Below are positions 61,145 through 64,000 of a DNA stretch of 64,000 bases, in pieces. The notes below the pieces were generated by a model. It worked only from the letters and a program-made list of their open reading frames with translations, had not been told where the DNA came from and did no database searches. This DNA is from Candidatus Tepidiaquacellales bacterium UBA2330 (GTDB lineage Bacteria > Bacteroidota > Ignavibacteria > Tepidaquicellales > Tepidaquicellaceae), in the NCBI GenBank assembly GCA_002344965.1, contig DDUU01000042.1, positions 56,426 to 120,425 of the forward strand, read 5' to 3'. Both the position numbers and the translations under genes were made by a program. Every line of letters starts with the position of its first letter. Position 1 is the stretch's first letter.

Positions 61145-63505
61145 TTACTGTCTTGCCATAGCAACTTTCAATCTCTCTTCGGGCGAGATCAAATGATCAT
61201 GATCATCTCCCTCTATATCAATCTGTACCCAGTTTACCTCTCCCGAAAATTTGTTTCCGGTCGGACTGTAATCCGGAGATACGACTGAACCGCCTTCAAT
61301 TCCGACGTCACAGGTCTCGTCTGCGGAAAAAGCCATTGGCACAGTCATTTCAATGCGTCCTTCGCCTATTTTTTTACCGTCTAAATAAAGCGTTACATTT
61401 CCTCCCTTTCCAAGTCCGCCGCCGTCATATTTAAATTCCATTCTTACCTGATGCTTGCCGGAAGGAATACTTTCAGTAGATTCGATGATGAATATTTTTA
61501 CACCGAAAAAATTATAACAATATTTCAGCTTACCATTGAGAGTATATAAACTCCATCCGTTTACACTTCCGCCCTGCGCAATGATTACTCCGTTTGCACC
61601 TGTTTCAGGGACTTCAATTTCCGCTGTAATTGAAATGGATTTATTTTTTATATTTAAAACCGAATTTTCACTCAGTCTACCCATACCGCCGAAAAGCAAT
61701 TGAGATTTACCTTTAATTAATTGAGGTCTTCCTGCAAGATCAGGATTGAATCTTTCAAACGATCTGTCGTCTAATGGAAGCACATTATATTTTGCAGCTT
61801 CTATTAAAAATAAACGCTGCATTTCGTGAAGCTTTTCCGGCATTTCTTTGGAAAGATCTTTTGACTGCGTCCAGTCGGTATTTGTATCATAAAGCTCCCA
61901 TACATCATCATCGAATGCATTCTTATTCGCGCCTAACCACGGTGTCCCGTGTCGTGTAACTGCAGTCCAGCCCTTGTGATAAATTCCGCGGTTACAGAAC
62001 ATTTCAAAATATTGCGTCTCATGAGTATCAGCCGCTTTGGCGTCATTAAACGAATAAAGCATACTAAATCCTTCCAACGGAGACTGATGAATACTGTTCA
62101 CTATCGTCGGATGAGGTATTCCGGCAGCTTCAAGAATTGTCGGAGCAATGTCTATTACATGATGAAACTGATTTCGGATCTCGCCTTTTGATTTAATTCC
62201 TTTAGGCCAGTGTATGATCGTTCCGTTTCGGGTACCGCCAAAATGTGAAGCCACCTGTTTCGTCCACTGATAAGGTGTATCCATTGCCCATGCCCAGCCG
62301 ACTGCATAATGGTTGTAAGCTTCCGGTCCTCCGAAGTCGTCAATTTTTGACATTAGAAATTCCGGATTTTCCAATCCTGCCATGCCGTTCAGAGTTGTCA
62401 TTTCATTAAAACAACCGTTCACCGTTCCTTCTGCTGATGCGCCGTTATCACCGACTATATAATAAATAAGAGTATCATCCATGATCTCAAGATTTTTCAG
62501 ACAGTCAAATAATCTGCCTACATTGTGATCAGTATGATCCATGAAAGCTGCATAACATTCCATCTGACGCTCAAGTATCGGAAGAAGTTCTTTTGGCATT
62601 TCATCCCAGGCGGGAATTTCTTTAGGTCTTTCAGTAAGAACAGCGTCTTTCGGAATTACGCCGAGCTTTTTCTGATTTTCAAAAATTACTTCTCTGATCT
62701 TATCCCACCCCATGCTGAATTTACCTTTATACTTTTCTATATATTCTTTCGGTACATGATGAGGTGCGTGAGTAGCTCCCGGAGCAAAATAGATAAAAAA
62801 TGGTTTGTCAGGCATTAATGACTTTTGCTGCTGCATCCATTTTATTGCTTTGTTGGTCATATCATCCGTAAAGTGATATCCTTCTTCAGGAGATTTTTCA
62901 GGTTCGACTGGAGTTATTCCTTCATAAATCGCAGGATACCATTGATTTGTTTCCCCTCCGATGAATCCGTAAAAGTATTCAAATCCTCCGCCTCCGGTTG
63001 GCCACTGATCATAAGGTCCCATAGGACTTGTCTGCCATACAGGTACTTCGTGGCACTTTCCGAACTGAGCTGTTGAGTAACCGTTAAGCTTTAATGTTAC
63101 TGCCAGCGGAGCTTTATCCTTTGGAATGACTGAGCTGTATCCCGGAGCTGAAGTTGCAATTTCAGTTACACCTCCCATTCCTACAGAATGGTGGTTTCTA
63201 CCGGTCAGTATTGCTGCGCGGGTCGGAGAGCATAAAGCAGTAGTATGAAATCTGCTGTATCTCAATCCGTTTTTTGCAAGAGAATCCGCTGCAGGAGTGT
63301 CTATGACTCCTCCGAACGGACCTGAAGCCGCAAAGCCGGCGTCATCAATTAACACTACAAGAATATTCGGCGCGCCTTTGGGCGGACGGATCTCTGTGAT
63401 CGGCGGAAATTTTGTATCCGGATCTTTAGCATCATAAGTGGTAAGTCCTACGTGCTTTCTTTCAGGAATTGGAAGTATGTCTCTTCCTGTTTCATTACTT
63501 GCCAT
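61145..63505 (-). CDS. Arylsulfatase, formylglycine-dependent, cytoplasmic type
   Basis: The 786-residue protein has the sulfatase core (about 45-560). NILVVLIDDAGF provides the metal-binding Asp pair (54-55), and LCSPTRAAILTGR places the formylglycine-forming Cys at residue 92. FGKCHEVP, YIVGDNGAS and RHGTPW-type C-terminal segments follow. A C-terminal beta-sandwich domain (about 590-770) is present. No signal peptide is visible, which fits the large Mycobacterium/Pseudomonas AtsA-like branch that works in the cytoplasm on alkyl or aryl sulfates. No formylglycine-generating enzyme is in the window. It is a stand-alone unit with its own terminator and palindromes upstream. Confidence 0.93.
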   Translation of the reverse strand: MASNETGRDILPIPERKHVGLTTYDAKDPDTKFPPITEIRPPKGAPNILVVLIDDAGFAASGPFGGVIDTPAADSLAKNGLRYSRFHTTALCSPTRAAILTGRNHHSVGMGGVTEIATSAPGYSSVIPKDKAPLAVTLKLNGYSTAQFGKCHEVPVWQTSPMGPYDQWPTGGGGFEYFYGFIGGETNQWYPAIYEGITPVEPEKSPEEGYHFTDDMTNKAIKWMQQQKSLMPDKPFFIYFAPGATHAPHHVPKEYIEKYKGKFSMGWDKIREVIFENQKKLGVIPKDAVLTERPKEIPAWDEMPKELLPILERQMECYAAFMDHTDHNVGRLFDCLKNLEIMDDTLIYYIVGDNGASAEGTVNGCFNEMTTLNGMAGLENPEFLMSKIDDFGGPEAYNHYAVGWAWAMDTPYQWTKQVASHFGGTRNGTIIHWPKGIKSKGEIRNQFHHVIDIAPTILEAAGIPHPTIVNSIHQSPLEGFSMLYSFNDAKAADTHETQYFEMFCNRGIYHKGWTAVTRHGTPWLGANKNAFDDDVWELYDTNTDWTQSKDLSKEMPEKLHEMQRLFLIEAAKYNVLPLDDRSFERFNPDLAGRPQLIKGKSQLLFGGMGRLSENSVLNIKNKSISITAEIEVPETGANGVIIAQGGSVNGWSLYTLNGKLKYCYNFFGVKIFIIESTESIPSGKHQVRMEFKYDGGGLGKGGNVTLYLDGKKIGEGRIEMTVPMAFSADETCDVGIEGGSVVSPDYSPTGNKFSGEVNWVQIDIEGDDHDHLISPEERLKVAMARQ

Positions 63506-63603
63506 ATTTTTTTTTATTTGTAGGTTTAGAAAAATTTACAAAATGGGAATTAGAATTTTACCGGTTATTAATATTGAATAATTTTTGATTTTTTGTATAC
63601 GGT

Positions 63604-63664
63604 AACTTTATATAAAGTTTTATAAAATTTAGAGTTGATTAAAGTACATTCTATAATGTACTTT
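63604..63664. promoter_or_regulatory. Two palindromes upstream of the sulfatase gene, operator-like
   Basis: AACTTTATATAAAGTT at 63604-63619 is a perfect 16-bp palindrome. AAAGTACATT (63641-63650) and AATGTACTTT (63655-63664) form a perfect 10-bp inverted repeat with a 4-nt spacer. Both lie 100-160 bp before the sulfatase start. They may be operators or mRNA hairpins. The binding protein is unknown. Confidence 0.5.
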
Positions 63665-63827
63665 CTCTGAAACGCAGATTCCTGATCAAAATTTATTATA
63701 TGAAATTAACAGAGCTAGTTTAGTTAACGGGATGTTTGCAAACTATAATAAACTATTTTAAAAATCAACAACAAGTTTACAGAATAAAATTTTTTAAATT
63801 AAAATTTTAAACTCTTAAAACAATATT

Positions 63828-63989
63828 TTGGGAGCAAAAAGAAAGAGAACTTTTACAATTCAGGAGATTGAGAATGAAAGAAATCATGATTTTGTATTTA
63901 GGGATAAGCATTTTGGTAACAAAGGTAAAAGAACTTTCTCAATCGGAAGATTAGTAACGGGTAAGAAAAAAACATCAATTAAAAATTAA
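63828..63989 (+). CDS. Short basic open frame (53 aa), uncertain
   Basis: A TTG-initiated frame reaches TAA at 63987-63989. It encodes a Lys/Arg-rich product (GAKRKRTFTIQEIENERN ... GKRTFSIGRLVTGKKK) with two similar KRTF(T/S)I segments. No ribosome binding site is seen and no family was recognised. The rest of 63506-64000 holds no gene. The final 23 bases are three and a bit ATTAAAA repeats. Confidence 0.35.
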   Translation: MGAKRKRTFTIQEIENERNHDFVFRDKHFGNKGKRTFSIGRLVTGKKKTSIKN

Positions 63990-64000
63990 AAATTAAAAAT
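63978..64000. repeat. ATTAAAA heptanucleotide repeats at the window edge
   Basis: Three complete tandem ATTAAAA units (63978-63998) are followed by the start of a fourth, and the array may continue past the window. The 7-bp period matches the arrays around tRNA-Arg, but the sequence is simple enough to arise by chance. Confidence 0.45.

Noticed and set aside
1..64000. CRISPR arrays, insertion sequences, prophage or integrase genes.
   Set aside because: None was found. The direct repeats present are short heptamers without spacers, and no transposase- or integrase-like product is encoded.

Overview
The window is about one-third G+C, gene-dense and entirely chromosomal in character. No phage, plasmid, IS or CRISPR structure was seen. 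It most likely comes from a Gram-negative FCB-group bacterium of the Ignavibacteria/Chlorobi-Bacteroidota side. Seven large exported proteins end in the type IX secretion (T9SS) C-terminal signal with the core NYPNPFN, and an LptE-like lipoprotein implies an LPS outer membrane. Several genes are best read from TTG starts (rpsP, rimM, priA, the SSS transporter). AAGGAG ribosome binding sites occur before some genes and are absent before others. The phylum call is an inference from these features.

Layout. 1-4.5 kb: envelope genes (GT2 fragment, lptE, sigma-54 activator), a TIGR02757 protein, a degenerate 3-hydroxyacyl-CoA dehydrogenase and a tiny membrane protein. 4.5-8.4 kb: pyrimidine nucleoside phosphorylase and ComEC. 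8.4-18 kb: exported proteins, including a LamG/P-domain/dockerin-like protein and T9SS cargo. 18.2-26.9 kb: a plus-strand run of tRNA-dihydrouridine synthase, slipin, GH3 beta-N-acetylhexosaminidase, an FG-GAP T9SS protein, an Omp28-like T9SS protein (strong terminator) and a secreted unknown. 26.9-34 kb: core translation genes (yraN, rnhB, ffh, rpsP, khpA, rimM, trmD, rplS, terminator), a deoxynucleoside kinase, a GT9 enzyme and tRNA-Arg(UCG). 34.2-45 kb: priA, a sodium:solute symporter, an MBL hydrolase and three more T9SS proteins, one a metalloprotease.

45.2-51.7 kb holds the most unusual unit. It is a compact minus-strand operon of a GH19/lysozyme-like hydrolase, a patatin phospholipase, an 1173-residue protein joining about twelve membrane segments to a GMC flavin oxidoreductase, and a metallophosphoesterase. 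Upstream lie an 820-bp gene-free stretch with operator-like palindromes, an ICMT-type methyltransferase, a choloylglycine-hydrolase-family amidase and an alpha/beta esterase.

55.5-59.1 kb is a probable nitrosative-stress unit. It has an Rrf2 regulator with a perfect inverted repeat upstream of it, the di-iron Fe-S repair protein Ric, and a NirK-like three-cupredoxin protein with two atypical copper-site residues. 59.5-63.5 kb carries a MATE exporter and a cytoplasmic-type arylsulfatase preceded by two palindromes. Non-coding signals include five hairpin terminators, heptanucleotide repeats on both sides of tRNA-Arg, a shared 3'-UTR element after two genes, and a REP-like palindrome.
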